DNA of 58,790 nt from assembly GCA_018261905.1 (NCBI GenBank), contig JAGTRU010000051.1:1-58790 (forward strand). Reading direction: 5' to 3'. Below, piece by piece: positions 27,494-35,799 of the stretch. A program made the translations under genes and the position numbers. The notes under the pieces are model-generated. The model saw nothing but the letters and a program-made list of their open reading frames with translations, had not been told where the DNA came from and did not search any database. Numbering within the stretch: position 1 is the first letter of the stretch; the number at the start of each line of letters is the position of its first letter. The stretch comes from Pseudomonadota bacterium. GTDB taxonomy: Bacteria > Pseudomonadota > Gammaproteobacteria > Burkholderiales > Rhodocyclaceae.

Positions 27494-28888
27494 CTAGATA
27501 TTTTGCGCCAGGGCGGCGACGACCTTCTCGCGCCCGATCAGCGCGATTACCGCATCGACGGATGGGGTCTGTGCCTGGCCGGTCAGGATGACGCGGAGCG
27601 GCATCGCCAGTTTCGGCATTTTCAGGCCATGCTTGCTCACCGTTTCCTTGATCAACGCATTGATGGCCGGCGCTTCCCAGGCGACTGTGGCGATCCCCGC
27701 GGCAAAATCGGCCAGCGCCGGTTTTGCTTCTTCGCTCAGATGCTGGGCGAGCAGTTCCGGATTGGGCGTGACATGGACGTAAAAGACTTCGACGGCATCG
27801 GCCAGCAGGTTCAGTGTGTTGCAGCGGTCGACGTAGAGGGCGACGGCCTTTTCGAGATCGGGGCCGGTCGCGCTATCGACGCCGCGGGCAGCGAGTCGCG
27901 GCGCGACCTTGGCGGCCAGTTCGGCGGCCGGCAAGGCCTTCATGTAATGCTGGTTGAGCCAGAGCAGTTTTTCGGTGTTGAACTGGGCGGCCGAGGCGGT
28001 GATGTGGTCAAGGTCGAACCATTCGACGAATTGCTGGCGCGAGAAGACTTCTTCGTCGCCGTGCGACCAGCCGAGGCGGGCCAGATAGTTGATCACGGCT
28101 TCACACAGGAAGCCGTCTTCGTCGTACTGCATGACCGAGACCGCGCCATGGCGCTTCGACAGCTTCGTTCCGTCATCGCCGAGGATCATCGAGAGGTGGG
28201 CGTATTGCGGCACTTCGGCACCGAGGGCGGCGAGGATGTTGATCTGGCGCGGCGTGTTGTTGACGTGGTCGTCGCCGCGGATGACGTGGGTGATACCCAT
28301 GTCCCAGTCGTCGACGCAGACGCAGAAGTTATAGGTCGGCGTGCCGTCGGCGCGGGCGATGATCAGGTCGTCCAGTTCGCCATTGGCGATCTCGATGCGG
28401 CCCTTGACCTGGTCGTCCCAGGCAACGACGCCGTCCTTCGGGTTCTTGAAGCGGATGACCGGCGGCACGTCGGCCGGCGGTGTCGGCAAAGTCTTGCCGG
28501 CTTCCGGGCGCCAGCGCCCGTCGTAACGCGGCTTTTCCTTCTTGGCTTCCTGTTCGGCGCGCAGGGCATCGAGTTCTTCGCGCGTCGTGTAGCAGTAATA
28601 AGCCGAGCCCTTGGCCAGCATTTCCTGGATCACTTCCTTGTAACGCGCCATGCGCTGCATCTGGTAGAACGGACCTTCGTCGTGCTCCAGGCCCAGCCAC
28701 TGCATGCCGTCGATGATCGCCTGGACGGCTTCCGGCGTCGATCGTGCGACATCGGTATCTTCGATGCGCAGAATGAACGTGCCGCCGTGGCGGCGGGCAT
28801 AGGCCCAGGAAAAGAGGGCGGTACGGGCGCCGCCGATATGGAGGTAACCGGTAGGACTGGGGGCAAAACGGGTGCGGACGGGCTTCAT
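27494..28888 (-). CDS. gltX: Glutamyl-tRNA synthetase
   Basis: 464 aa, normal length. Class I signatures: HIGH-type TRFAPSPTGYLHIGGARTAL near the N-terminus and KMSKS-type GTKLSKRHGAVSV near 245. RIEDTDVARSTPEAV and the C-terminal anticodon-binding helical domain are present. It charges tRNA-Glu in the cytoplasm and supplies Glu-tRNA for haem synthesis; it is also the known target of HipA kinases, and a HipA-like gene lies at 5163. Followed on the same strand by tRNA-Asp, -Ala, -Glu and -Asp. Confidence 0.98.
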   Translation of the reverse strand: MKPVRTRFAPSPTGYLHIGGARTALFSWAYARRHGGTFILRIEDTDVARSTPEAVQAIIDGMQWLGLEHDEGPFYQMQRMARYKEVIQEMLAKGSAYYCYTTREELDALRAEQEAKKEKPRYDGRWRPEAGKTLPTPPADVPPVIRFKNPKDGVVAWDDQVKGRIEIANGELDDLIIARADGTPTYNFCVCVDDWDMGITHVIRGDDHVNNTPRQINILAALGAEVPQYAHLSMILGDDGTKLSKRHGAVSVMQYDEDGFLCEAVINYLARLGWSHGDEEVFSRQQFVEWFDLDHITASAAQFNTEKLLWLNQHYMKALPAAELAAKVAPRLAARGVDSATGPDLEKAVALYVDRCNTLNLLADAVEVFYVHVTPNPELLAQHLSEEAKPALADFAAGIATVAWEAPAINALIKETVSKHGLKMPKLAMPLRVILTGQAQTPSVDAVIALIGREKVVAALAQNI

Positions 28889-28939
28889 GGGAGACGGAAT
28901 CTATGCGGAAACAAAGGCGGTATTCTATCCGACCCGCGT

Positions 28940-28968
28940 TTGACCCGCTTCCCGAGTTGTGGTTAAAT
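28940..28968 (+). promoter_or_regulatory. Promoter of tRNA-Val (CAC)
   Basis: TTGACC (28940-28945), 17-bp spacer, TTAAAT (28963-28968), then GC-rich cgcgcc before the tRNA at 28984. Confidence 0.7.
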
Positions 28969-28983
28969 GCGCGCCTCTCAAGT

Positions 28984-29058
28984 GGGCGGTTAGCTCAGCG
29001 GTAGAGCACTGCCTTCACACGGCAGGGGTCACTGGTTCGATCCCAGTACCGCCCACCA
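28984..29058 (+). tRNA. tRNA-Val (CAC)
   Basis: 75 nt including CCA. Acceptor GGGCGGT / ACCGCCC, anticodon stem CTGCC/GGCAG with loop TTCACAC, anticodon CAC. Confidence 0.96.
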
Positions 29059-29073
29059 TTCAAGAGAAAACAG

Positions 29074-29107
29074 AAACCCGCTCAGCGTAAGGCTCGGCGG
29101 GTTTTTT
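29074..29107 (+). terminator. Terminator after tRNA-Val (CAC)
   Basis: AAACCCGCtCAGC...GCTCGGCGGGTTTTTT hairpin with T-run, 16 nt after the tRNA. Confidence 0.8.
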
Positions 29108-29196
29108 GTGGGCTCTCGGTTATTCTTGCCGGGTGGCCCGTCTCGGCCACGCGTTGAGCAGTCCTCATCAGCAAGCTTGTGTACCTCGTTTGAATA

Positions 29197-29212
29197 CTGT
29201 ATATTTGAACAG
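29197..29212 (+). promoter_or_regulatory. LexA box (SOS box)
   Basis: CTGTATATTTGAACAG: exact CTG-N10-CAG with an AT-rich core, 22 bp before the SRAP start codon. It is embedded in a slightly longer palindrome (ATACTGTAT ... ACAGTATAT). Confidence 0.85.
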
Positions 29213-29233
29213 TATATTGAGACGGGGGCCGTT

Positions 29234-29878
29234 ATGTGTGGCTGTTTTGAACTCAAGGCGAAAGCCAGGGCGTTGACCAAGTATTTCCAGCATCTGCGAC
29301 TGAACCCGTCCGAGATGCCGTGGGCCGCGGAACTGCACCCTCGGGATTGGGTGCTGATGCTGACGGCGGGCGATCGTGGCCATGTGGCCAGCCGCGCCCG
29401 CTGGGGGCTGGTCGGCAGTTTTCTTAGCGACGAGCCGCAAATTCCGGTCAGCATTTTGCGCAGTGAAGGCCTGGCGTCGATGCCGTTTTACGGCAAGATC
29501 CTGCGCGGCAAGCGTTGCCTGATCCCGGCCACGGCTTTCTTTGCCTGGCCGGTGGCGGCGGGCGCCAAACAGAAGCAGCGGATCAGCCAGCCGCAGGGCG
29601 ACATCCTGCTGTTTGCCGGGGTTTTCGACCAGCATCCGCGGGCCGGGACGACCTGTGCGATTCTGACGACTTCCGCCAAGGCTGCGTTAGGGGCGGCCCA
29701 TGAGCGGATGCCGGTCATTTTGAGCCGGGAGGCAGCGGCCTTCTGGCTGGAGGACTTTCCGGAATTTCCGGCGGCCGAGTTGGCACTTTTGCTGGCGGAC
29801 CCGGCGCCCGGTGCACTCAAGCTCGAGCCTGTCGCCGAGCCCGAGGAATCGCCGCAATTGGCCTTCAAGTTTGCTTGA
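29234..29878 (+). CDS. yedK: SOS-response-associated peptidase (SRAP/HMCES, YedK)
   Basis: 214 aa starting MCGCFELK; after Met removal Cys2 is the catalytic residue that crosslinks to abasic sites in single-stranded DNA. Further family motifs: RGKRCLIPATAFFAWP (usually CL.PA.GFYEW) and AHERMPVIL with the conserved His-Glu region. The fourth residue is Cys where most members have Arg (MCGRF). It protects AP sites at replication forks. A LexA box directly upstream predicts DNA-damage induction, as its name implies. Confidence 0.93.
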   Translation: MCGCFELKAKARALTKYFQHLRLNPSEMPWAAELHPRDWVLMLTAGDRGHVASRARWGLVGSFLSDEPQIPVSILRSEGLASMPFYGKILRGKRCLIPATAFFAWPVAAGAKQKQRISQPQGDILLFAGVFDQHPRAGTTCAILTTSAKAALGAAHERMPVILSREAAAFWLEDFPEFPAAELALLLADPAPGALKLEPVAEPEESPQLAFKFA

Positions 29879-30379
29879 ACAAGGTCCTGGTGCGCGGTCG
29901 ACAGGGCGGTGTCGGAAAATTAGATGGCCGTCAGGCAAAAAATATTTTCTGGCGACCTGCGCGGCGGCCACCCATTTCACCCAGTGGTCGATGTTCTTGA
30001 TCGTTATGAAGTTGCTTAAGGAAATGAGCTAAGTTCATAACCGCAAAGAAGAAAATCAGGTTACCCACAAAACCTGTGGATAACTATGGGGATAAGCTGT
30101 AGAAATCGCCTTTAAACTCCCGTCGCTAAAGACTTTGCCTTACTCTGCAAAAACTCTATGCAATGTTTTATCTATATGAAAATAAAGCGTTTAATTATTT
30201 TTGTTGACATCAGTTAAGCGCCGATTTTTTCTCGTCCGGGGCGCTTTCCGAATTTTTGCTTTGTGAATAAGTCAAGTCTTGACAGCGAAATTCTTGCCGC
30301 CGGATTGGGCTGGGCAGGGGCAAACGGGCCGGGCCACTGCCCGATGGCGGCGGCATTTTACGGTCCGGGTCGGGCGGTG
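29879..30379. other. AT-rich intergenic region with clustered DnaA-box-like sites
   Basis: 500 bp without a gene. At 30061-30095 three 9-mers lie close together: TTACCCACA (one mismatch to TTATCCACA), TGTGGATAA (perfect, reverse) and TGGGGATAA (one mismatch, reverse). An AT-rich stretch with TTTTATCTATATG and TTTAATTATTTTTG follows at 30160-30210. No dnaA, dnaN or gidA is in the window. Confidence 0.6.
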
Positions 30380-31294
30380 TTAGTCGGGCGCCGTTTCCTG
30401 GTCGATTTTGCCGTGGGTTCTCTTGACCAGTTCATAGAATGCTTCGGCCGCCGGTGACAAGGTGCTGTTGCGGCGGCGGACCAGGATGACCTTGCGTTTG
30501 ACCACCGGGCTGACCAGCGGAATGCGCCGGACGCCGGGCCGATCGCCTTCCTGGAAGGTCGAGGCGGGCAGGATGGCGCAGCCGACGCCGGCGGCGACCA
30601 GGCTGATCGCCGTGGCGTGGTGCTGGACTTCGTAGGCGCCGCTCAAACTGATGCCACGCTTGGCGAGTTGATAATCCATGAAGACCCGGGTGGCCGTCAG
30701 ATTGCTGACGACGATCAACTCGGCACCGCTCATGTCGGACCAAGTGACCGATTTCATGCGGCTCAGCGGATTCGATTCGCGGCAAAAAAACATCAGGGGG
30801 TCATCGAACAGGGGCGTTTCGATGAGGTCGGGATGTTGCTCGCCATGGACCCCGATTCCCAGCTCGGCCTGGCTGCTGAGAACGGCGTCGCGTACTTCAT
30901 ACGAGGTGGCATCGAGCAGGCGAATGCGGTTTTTCGGACTGGTCTCGGCATATTCGCGGATCAGCTTGGGCAGGATATGTGCTGCCATGGTCGGAACGCA
31001 GGCCAGGGTAAAGCTGCCCCGGGAATATTTCGACATGTCCTTGAGGCGGCCGACGGCAGCCGTCATTTCGCTGACGATGACGCGGGCTTGCGGCAGGAAG
31101 TCGCGGCCGACGGCGGTCAACTCGACATAGCGGGTGGTGCGATCAAGCAACTTGAGGCCGAGATAGGACTCGAGTTTCTGGATGCGGCGGGTCAGGGCCG
31201 TCTGGGTGACGTGCATGTGCTCGGCAGCCTTGTTGAAACCACCGAGTTCGGCGATCACGACGAAGGCCTGGATGCCATCAAAGTCGATTTTCAT
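30380..31294 (-). CDS. LysR-type regulator of the prpF-TRAP-itaconate cluster
   Basis: 304 aa. Winged HTH at residues 5-62 (MKIDFDGIQAFVVIAELGGF, AAEHMHVTQTALTRRIQ), effector domain from about 92 with LACVPTMAAHILPKLIREYA and the C-terminal VVSNLTATRVFMDYQLA. It is divergent from the prpF-like gene with 183 bp between them, so it is the likely local activator. The intergenic region carries an inverted ATTGCA...TGTAAT pair around 31404-31425, a plausible LysR site. The effector may be a tricarboxylate or itaconate, by context only. Confidence 0.85.
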   Translation of the reverse strand: MKIDFDGIQAFVVIAELGGFNKAAEHMHVTQTALTRRIQKLESYLGLKLLDRTTRYVELTAVGRDFLPQARVIVSEMTAAVGRLKDMSKYSRGSFTLACVPTMAAHILPKLIREYAETSPKNRIRLLDATSYEVRDAVLSSQAELGIGVHGEQHPDLIETPLFDDPLMFFCRESNPLSRMKSVTWSDMSGAELIVVSNLTATRVFMDYQLAKRGISLSGAYEVQHHATAISLVAAGVGCAILPASTFQEGDRPGVRRIPLVSPVVKRKVILVRRRNSTLSPAAEAFYELVKRTHGKIDQETAPD

Positions 31295-31477
31295 TTTTGT
31301 CTCCTGCGCTTGACGAGCGGCTTTTCCGGTGCTGCCCGGGTGTCTTCGGTGAGCCGGCTACGGTGCCTGGAATATATGCGCAGATCGCAACAAAATCAAA
31401 AATTATTGCATTTCATTTTGTGTAATGGATTCCCTATTATCAAAACCACGGAAACATCTGGTCAAGAGGAGAACAAA

Positions 31478-32587
31478 TTGCGCATACCCTGCGTTCTGAT
31501 GCGAGGCGGTTCATCGAAGGGCCTGTTCTTCTTCGCCAAGGACTTGCCGGCCGATCCGGCGGCTCGCGACCGCATGCTGCTGGCCGCCATGGGCTCGCCC
31601 GACGCCCGGCAGATCGACGGTATGGGCGGCGGCAACGATCATAGCAGCAAGGTGGTGATCGTCGGCCCGTCAGCGCAGCCGGATGCCGATGTCGAGTATC
31701 TCTTCGCCCAGGTTTCAGTGGCCCGCGACTTGGTCGATATCCTGCCCAACAGCGGCAACATGTTGGCCGGCGTGGCGCCGTTTGCCATCGAATACGGTCT
31801 GGTCAAAGCCGCATCGCCGATCACCAAGGTGCGCATCCTCAATACCAACAGCCAGAAAGTCGTCGAGGCAACGGTCCACACGCCGGGCGGCAAAGTCTCC
31901 TACCTCGGCAATTTCGAACTCGACGGCGTGCCCGGCAAGTCGGCACCCATCGCCCTGCAGTTCTTCGATCCGACCGGTACCAAGACGGGACGCCTGTTGC
32001 CGACCGGCTCACCGCAGGACGTGATTTTTGGCCTGCCGGTCACCTGCATCGATTTTGCCATTCCCATCGTCTTCATCAAGGCCGAATCGCTGGGTAAGAC
32101 GGGTTACGAGAGCAAGCAACTGCTCGACGGCGATGCGGTCTTCCTGCAGCGCTTGGAACAGGTGCGGGCGGCGGCTGCGCAGCTAATGGGGTTGTCCGAC
32201 GCGCCGGACCGCGGCATCCCGAAAATTGCCGTGATCGCCGCGCCGCGCGCAGGCGGCACCATTGCCTCGCGCTATTTCGTCTCCTCCAACTGTCACCCGG
32301 TTTTTGCTGCCACCGGCGCCATGGCCCTGGCCGCCGCCTGCCACACCCCGGACACGATTGCCGAGGAACTGGCTGAACTCGACCAGAACGAGGCGCAGCG
32401 CATCGTTATCGAACACCCGAGCGGCAAGATGAGTTGCCACATCGTGTCGTCGGCCGATCCCTGGACCGGCGTCCCCAAGCTGGTCGGCGCCGCTTTGCTG
32501 ACCTCGGCTCGTCCCCTGCTGGCCGGCGAAGTTTTCGTCGCCGATCACTGTCTTAAAGCCGAAGCGGGAAAGGACCTGACCGGCTAG
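31478..32587 (+). CDS. PrpF-family isomerase, paralogue 1 (candidate aconitate delta-isomerase)
   Basis: 369 aa from a TTG start with AGAGGAG upstream; longer readings run across the promoter region. It starts LRIPCVLMRGGSSKGLFFFA, and the PrpF/DAP-epimerase-like fold motifs are RQIDGMGGGNDHSSKVVIVG and PNSGNMLAGVAPFAIEYGL. Lys58 aligns with the catalytic Lys of PrpF, while residue 92 is Ser where PrpF has a catalytic Cys (PNCGNM). PrpF-family enzymes isomerise 2-methylaconitate, 4-oxalomesaconate (GalD) or aconitate (fungal Adi1). Being first in an operon with TRAP and itaconate-type genes, it most likely moves the double bond of a tricarboxylate such as cis-/trans-aconitate. The exact substrate is inferred. 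Confidence 0.85.
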   Translation: MRIPCVLMRGGSSKGLFFFAKDLPADPAARDRMLLAAMGSPDARQIDGMGGGNDHSSKVVIVGPSAQPDADVEYLFAQVSVARDLVDILPNSGNMLAGVAPFAIEYGLVKAASPITKVRILNTNSQKVVEATVHTPGGKVSYLGNFELDGVPGKSAPIALQFFDPTGTKTGRLLPTGSPQDVIFGLPVTCIDFAIPIVFIKAESLGKTGYESKQLLDGDAVFLQRLEQVRAAAAQLMGLSDAPDRGIPKIAVIAAPRAGGTIASRYFVSSNCHPVFAATGAMALAAACHTPDTIAEELAELDQNEAQRIVIEHPSGKMSCHIVSSADPWTGVPKLVGAALLTSARPLLAGEVFVADHCLKAEAGKDLTG

Positions 32588-32650
32588 TTTTCACTCATTA
32601 CTTTCACCAAGCATTGCCAGTAGCTATTCCATCCAAAAAGGAGACAACAC

Positions 32651-33646
32651 ATGAAACCGATTCTCACGCTGACCGCCATTCTCGGGCTGGCCTTTGCCGG
32701 CCTGTCCCAGGCCGAGGAGCCGATGGTCATCAAGTTTTCGCACGTCGCCGCGGTCGATACGCCGAAGGGGCAGGCTGCGGAATATTTCAAGCAGCAGGTC
32801 GAAAAACGCACCAAGGGTCGGGTCAAGGTCGAGATCTTCGCCAACTCGACGCTGTACAAGGACAAGGAAGAACTCGAGGCCCTGCAGTTGGGCAGCGTCC
32901 AGATGTTGGCCCCGGTGGCCGGCAAGTTCGGGCCGGCCGGTGTCAAGGAATTCGAAGTGTTCGATCTGCCCTACATCTTCCCGGATGAAGCGGCCCTGCA
33001 CCGCGTCACCCGCGGCCCGATCGGCGCCGGGCTGCTGAAGAAACTCGAAGCCCGCGGCATGGTCGGCCTATCGTACTGGGATGCCGGCTTTCGCGTGCTC
33101 AGCTCGAACAAGCCGATCCGCACCCCAGATGAGGCCAAAGGCCAGAAGATCCGCATCAATTCTTCCAAGGTCAACCAGGCGATCATGAAGTCGATCGGCG
33201 CCATGCCCCAGACCATGGCCTTCTCCGAGGTCTACCAGGCCTTGCAGACGGGCGTCGTCGATGGCGCCGATGGCAATCTGCCCAACCTGTACACCCAGAA
33301 ACAATACGAAGTGCAAAAACACATCACGCTGACCCGCCACACCTACAGCGGCTATGTCGTGGTGATCAACAAGGCCTTCTGGGAAAAACTGCCGGCCGAC
33401 CTGAAGACCGAGATCAGCGCCGCGATGCAGGATGCCACGGCCTACAACGACAAGGTTGCGGAAGAGGACGACGCCAAGGCCATGGCGGCCATCAAGGCTT
33501 CCGGCAAGAGCGTGATTTCCACCCCGAACAGTGAAGAAAAATCCCGCTGGGTCAAGGCGATGAGCCCGGTTCAGGACGAACTGGCGCCGCGCATCGGCAA
33601 GGAGCTGATCGACGCGATCCGCAAGGAAACCGGGATCGCCAAGTAA
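32651..33646 (+). CDS. dctP: TRAP transporter substrate-binding protein DctP
   Basis: 331 aa with signal peptide (MKPILTLTAILGLAFAGLSQA, cut after AQA/SQA near 21). DctP family: VIKFSHVAAVDTPKGQAAEY, VKVEIFANSTLYKDKEELEA, and the Arg-containing carboxylate-binding segment KGQKIRINSSKVNQAI near 160. NLYTQKQYEVQKHITLTRH is typical of the dicarboxylate-binding group. It delivers a carboxylate from the periplasm to the DctQM permease. Cluster context points to a tri- or C5-dicarboxylate (aconitate, tricarballylate, itaconate). Confidence 0.94.
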   Translation: MKPILTLTAILGLAFAGLSQAEEPMVIKFSHVAAVDTPKGQAAEYFKQQVEKRTKGRVKVEIFANSTLYKDKEELEALQLGSVQMLAPVAGKFGPAGVKEFEVFDLPYIFPDEAALHRVTRGPIGAGLLKKLEARGMVGLSYWDAGFRVLSSNKPIRTPDEAKGQKIRINSSKVNQAIMKSIGAMPQTMAFSEVYQALQTGVVDGADGNLPNLYTQKQYEVQKHITLTRHTYSGYVVVINKAFWEKLPADLKTEISAAMQDATAYNDKVAEEDDAKAMAAIKASGKSVISTPNSEEKSRWVKAMSPVQDELAPRIGKELIDAIRKETGIAK

Positions 33647-33711
33647 GACGACGGCGAGGCAGGCGCGGCCGCCCGGTCGCGCCGCTCCGATCTTTTCTCA
33701 CGGGAGAAACT

Positions 33712-34452
33712 ATGAAAGTTCTCGATAAACTCGAAGAGTGGATCATCACGCTGTTGATCGGCGCGGCGACCCTCATCACCTTTTTCGCCGTCGTCCATCG
33801 CTATACCTCCGGCTACGCCATTCCCGGCGTCCAGGACTGGCTGCTGGCGATGGATGTCAGCTGGGCGCAGGAACTGACCATCATCATGTTCGTCTGGATG
33901 GCCAAGTTCGGCGCCGCTTACGGCGTGCGCACCGGCATCCACGTCGGGGTCGATGTCCTGATCAATCGCCTGAGCGACACCAATCGTTTCCGCTTCATCG
34001 TCTTCGGCCTGCTGGCCGGGGCTACCTTTACCGGCATCGTGGCCAGCATGGGCGGCCATTTCGTCTGGGAAAACGGCGCCCATCACGCCTTCTACAAGCT
34101 TTTCGGTCTCGCTCTCGACGATGTCATGGAAGGTCCGACGACGCCCGACCTGGAATTGCCGACCTGGATCGTCTATAGCGCCATCCCGCTCGGCTCGTCG
34201 TTGATGTGTTTCCGTTTCCTGCAGGTCTGCTTTTCGTTCGTTCGCACCGGCGAACTGCCGCATCACGACCATGGCCATGTCGATGGCCTGGACGAGGAGC
34301 CGGGCGATGTCGAGGTCAACGAATTCGACCTCGACGACAACCTGCATCCGCTCGACCTGAAGCACAACGTGATTGGCGAAGATCGTCGCGGGCACGACCA
34401 GCCGGTGGCTGTCGATCGTCGCAAGGATGATCTCGGAGGAGAACCGAAATGA
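33712..34452 (+). CDS. dctQ: TRAP transporter small permease DctQ with long tail
   Basis: 246 aa. Four membrane segments (about 10-35, 55-80, 95-118 and 160-182) carry the DctQ motif SWAQELTIIMFVWMAKFGAA. Residues 184-246 are a hydrophilic Asp/His-rich extension (HHDHGHVDGLDEEPGDVEVN onwards) not usual in DctQ. The stop overlaps the dctM start by 4 nt. It joins DctM in a Na+-driven inner-membrane importer. Confidence 0.92.
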   Translation: MKVLDKLEEWIITLLIGAATLITFFAVVHRYTSGYAIPGVQDWLLAMDVSWAQELTIIMFVWMAKFGAAYGVRTGIHVGVDVLINRLSDTNRFRFIVFGLLAGATFTGIVASMGGHFVWENGAHHAFYKLFGLALDDVMEGPTTPDLELPTWIVYSAIPLGSSLMCFRFLQVCFSFVRTGELPHHDHGHVDGLDEEPGDVEVNEFDLDDNLHPLDLKHNVIGEDRRGHDQPVAVDRRKDDLGGEPK

Positions 34453-35732
34453 GCGCCCTGGTAATTTTCGGCCTGCTGGCCGTTCTCATGCTGACCGGCA
34501 TGCCGATCTCCATCTCGCTCGGCCTGACCGTCCTCACCTTCCTGTTTACGATGACCCAGGTACCGCTCGAATCGGTGGCCCTCAAGCTGTTCACCGGCAT
34601 CGAAAAGTTCGAAATCATGGCCATTCCCTTCTTCATCCTGGCCGGCAATTTCCTGACCCACGGCGGGGTGGCGAAACGGATGATCAATTTCGCCACCTCG
34701 ATGGTCGGTCACTGGCACGGCGGTCTCGGTCTCGCCGGCGTGCTGGCCTGCGCCCTGTTCGCCGCGGTCTCGGGTTCGAGTCCGGCCTGCGTCGTGGCGA
34801 TCGGCTCGATCCTGCTGCCGGCCATGGTCAAGGCCGGCTTCCCGAAGAAATTCGGGGCCGGCGTCATCACCACCTCCGGCGCCCTGGGCATCCTGATTCC
34901 GCCCTCGATCTGCATGGTGATGTACTCGGTGGCGACCAATACCTCGGTCGGCGCGCTGTTCATGGCCGGCGTCATGCCCGGCCTGGCGCTGGCGGCGACC
35001 CTGTTCGGCGTCACCTGGTACCGGGCCCGCAAGTTCAATTACCCGCGCATGCAGAAAGCCACCTGGGGCGAGCGCTGGAAAGCCTTTCGCGCTTCCGTCT
35101 GGGGCCTGCTGCTGATCGTCGTGGTGATGGGCGGCATCTATACCGGCATCTTCACGCCGACTGAAGCCGCGGCGATGTCGGCGGTCTATGCCTTCATCTG
35201 CGCCGTGTTCATCTATCGCGACCTGGGCTTGAAGGACGTGCCGAAAGTGCTGCTCAACTCGGCCAATATGTCGGCGATGCTGCTCTACATCATCACCAAT
35301 GCCGTGTTGTTCTCCTTCATCATGACCAACGAGAGCATTCCGCAGGCGCTGGCCGACTGGATGCTGGGCCACGGTCTGGGGCAGATCGCCTTCCTCCTGG
35401 CGGTCAACGTGATCCTGCTGCTCGCCGGCAACTTCATGGAGCCGTCGTCGATCGTCCTGATCTTCGCGCCCATCCTGTTCCCGGTCGCCGTCAAGCTGGG
35501 CATCGACCCGATCCATTTCGGCATCCTGATGACGGTGAATATGGAAGTCGGCATGTGTCACCCGCCGGTCGGCCTCAACCTCTACGTCGCCTCGGGCATC
35601 ACCAAGATGGGCATCACCGAGCTGACCGTGGCGGTCTGGCCGTGGCTGCTCTCGATGTTGTGCTTCCTGGTCGTCGTCACCTATTGGCCGGGCCTCTCGC
35701 TCTGGCTGCCCAAGACCCTCGGGCTGATGTGA
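34449..35732 (+). CDS. dctM: TRAP transporter large permease DctM
   Basis: 427 aa, about 12 membrane segments. DctM signatures: FAAVSGSSPACVVAIGSILL near 105, TTSGALGILIPPSICMVMYS near 140, and NVILLLAGNFMEPSSIVLIF near 320 before PVGLNLYVASGI. This is the transport subunit of the Na+-coupled TRAP system; translation is coupled to dctQ by the ATGA overlap. Its C-terminus lies 67 bp before the hydratase gene. Confidence 0.96.
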   Translation: MSALVIFGLLAVLMLTGMPISISLGLTVLTFLFTMTQVPLESVALKLFTGIEKFEIMAIPFFILAGNFLTHGGVAKRMINFATSMVGHWHGGLGLAGVLACALFAAVSGSSPACVVAIGSILLPAMVKAGFPKKFGAGVITTSGALGILIPPSICMVMYSVATNTSVGALFMAGVMPGLALAATLFGVTWYRARKFNYPRMQKATWGERWKAFRASVWGLLLIVVVMGGIYTGIFTPTEAAAMSAVYAFICAVFIYRDLGLKDVPKVLLNSANMSAMLLYIITNAVLFSFIMTNESIPQALADWMLGHGLGQIAFLLAVNVILLLAGNFMEPSSIVLIFAPILFPVAVKLGIDPIHFGILMTVNMEVGMCHPPVGLNLYVASGITKMGITELTVAVWPWLLSMLCFLVVVTYWPGLSLWLPKTLGLM

Positions 35733-35799
35733 AGCCGGCGCCGGGCTTTGCCGCCCGGCGCTGGGCCCGCCCACCCACCCTCAAACAAGGAGAATTTCC

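Noticed and set aside
27389..28966. A 525-residue reading frame on the plus strand through the gltX locus
   Set aside because: It runs antisense to gltX and through tRNA genes, is full of His/Arg/Gln-rich noise, and matches nothing; gltX is unambiguous.
29879..30379. Chromosomal replication origin
   Set aside because: Three DnaA-box-like 9-mers are present but no dnaA, dnaN, gidA or rpmH; recorded as a finding, not called as oriC.
34263..35774. Long minus-strand frames under dctM (and similar ones under tcuA, the CMLE-like gene and dmpN)
   Set aside because: Antisense frames of GC-rich genes with typical low-complexity Asp/Gln/Arg content; the plus-strand genes have clear family motifs.
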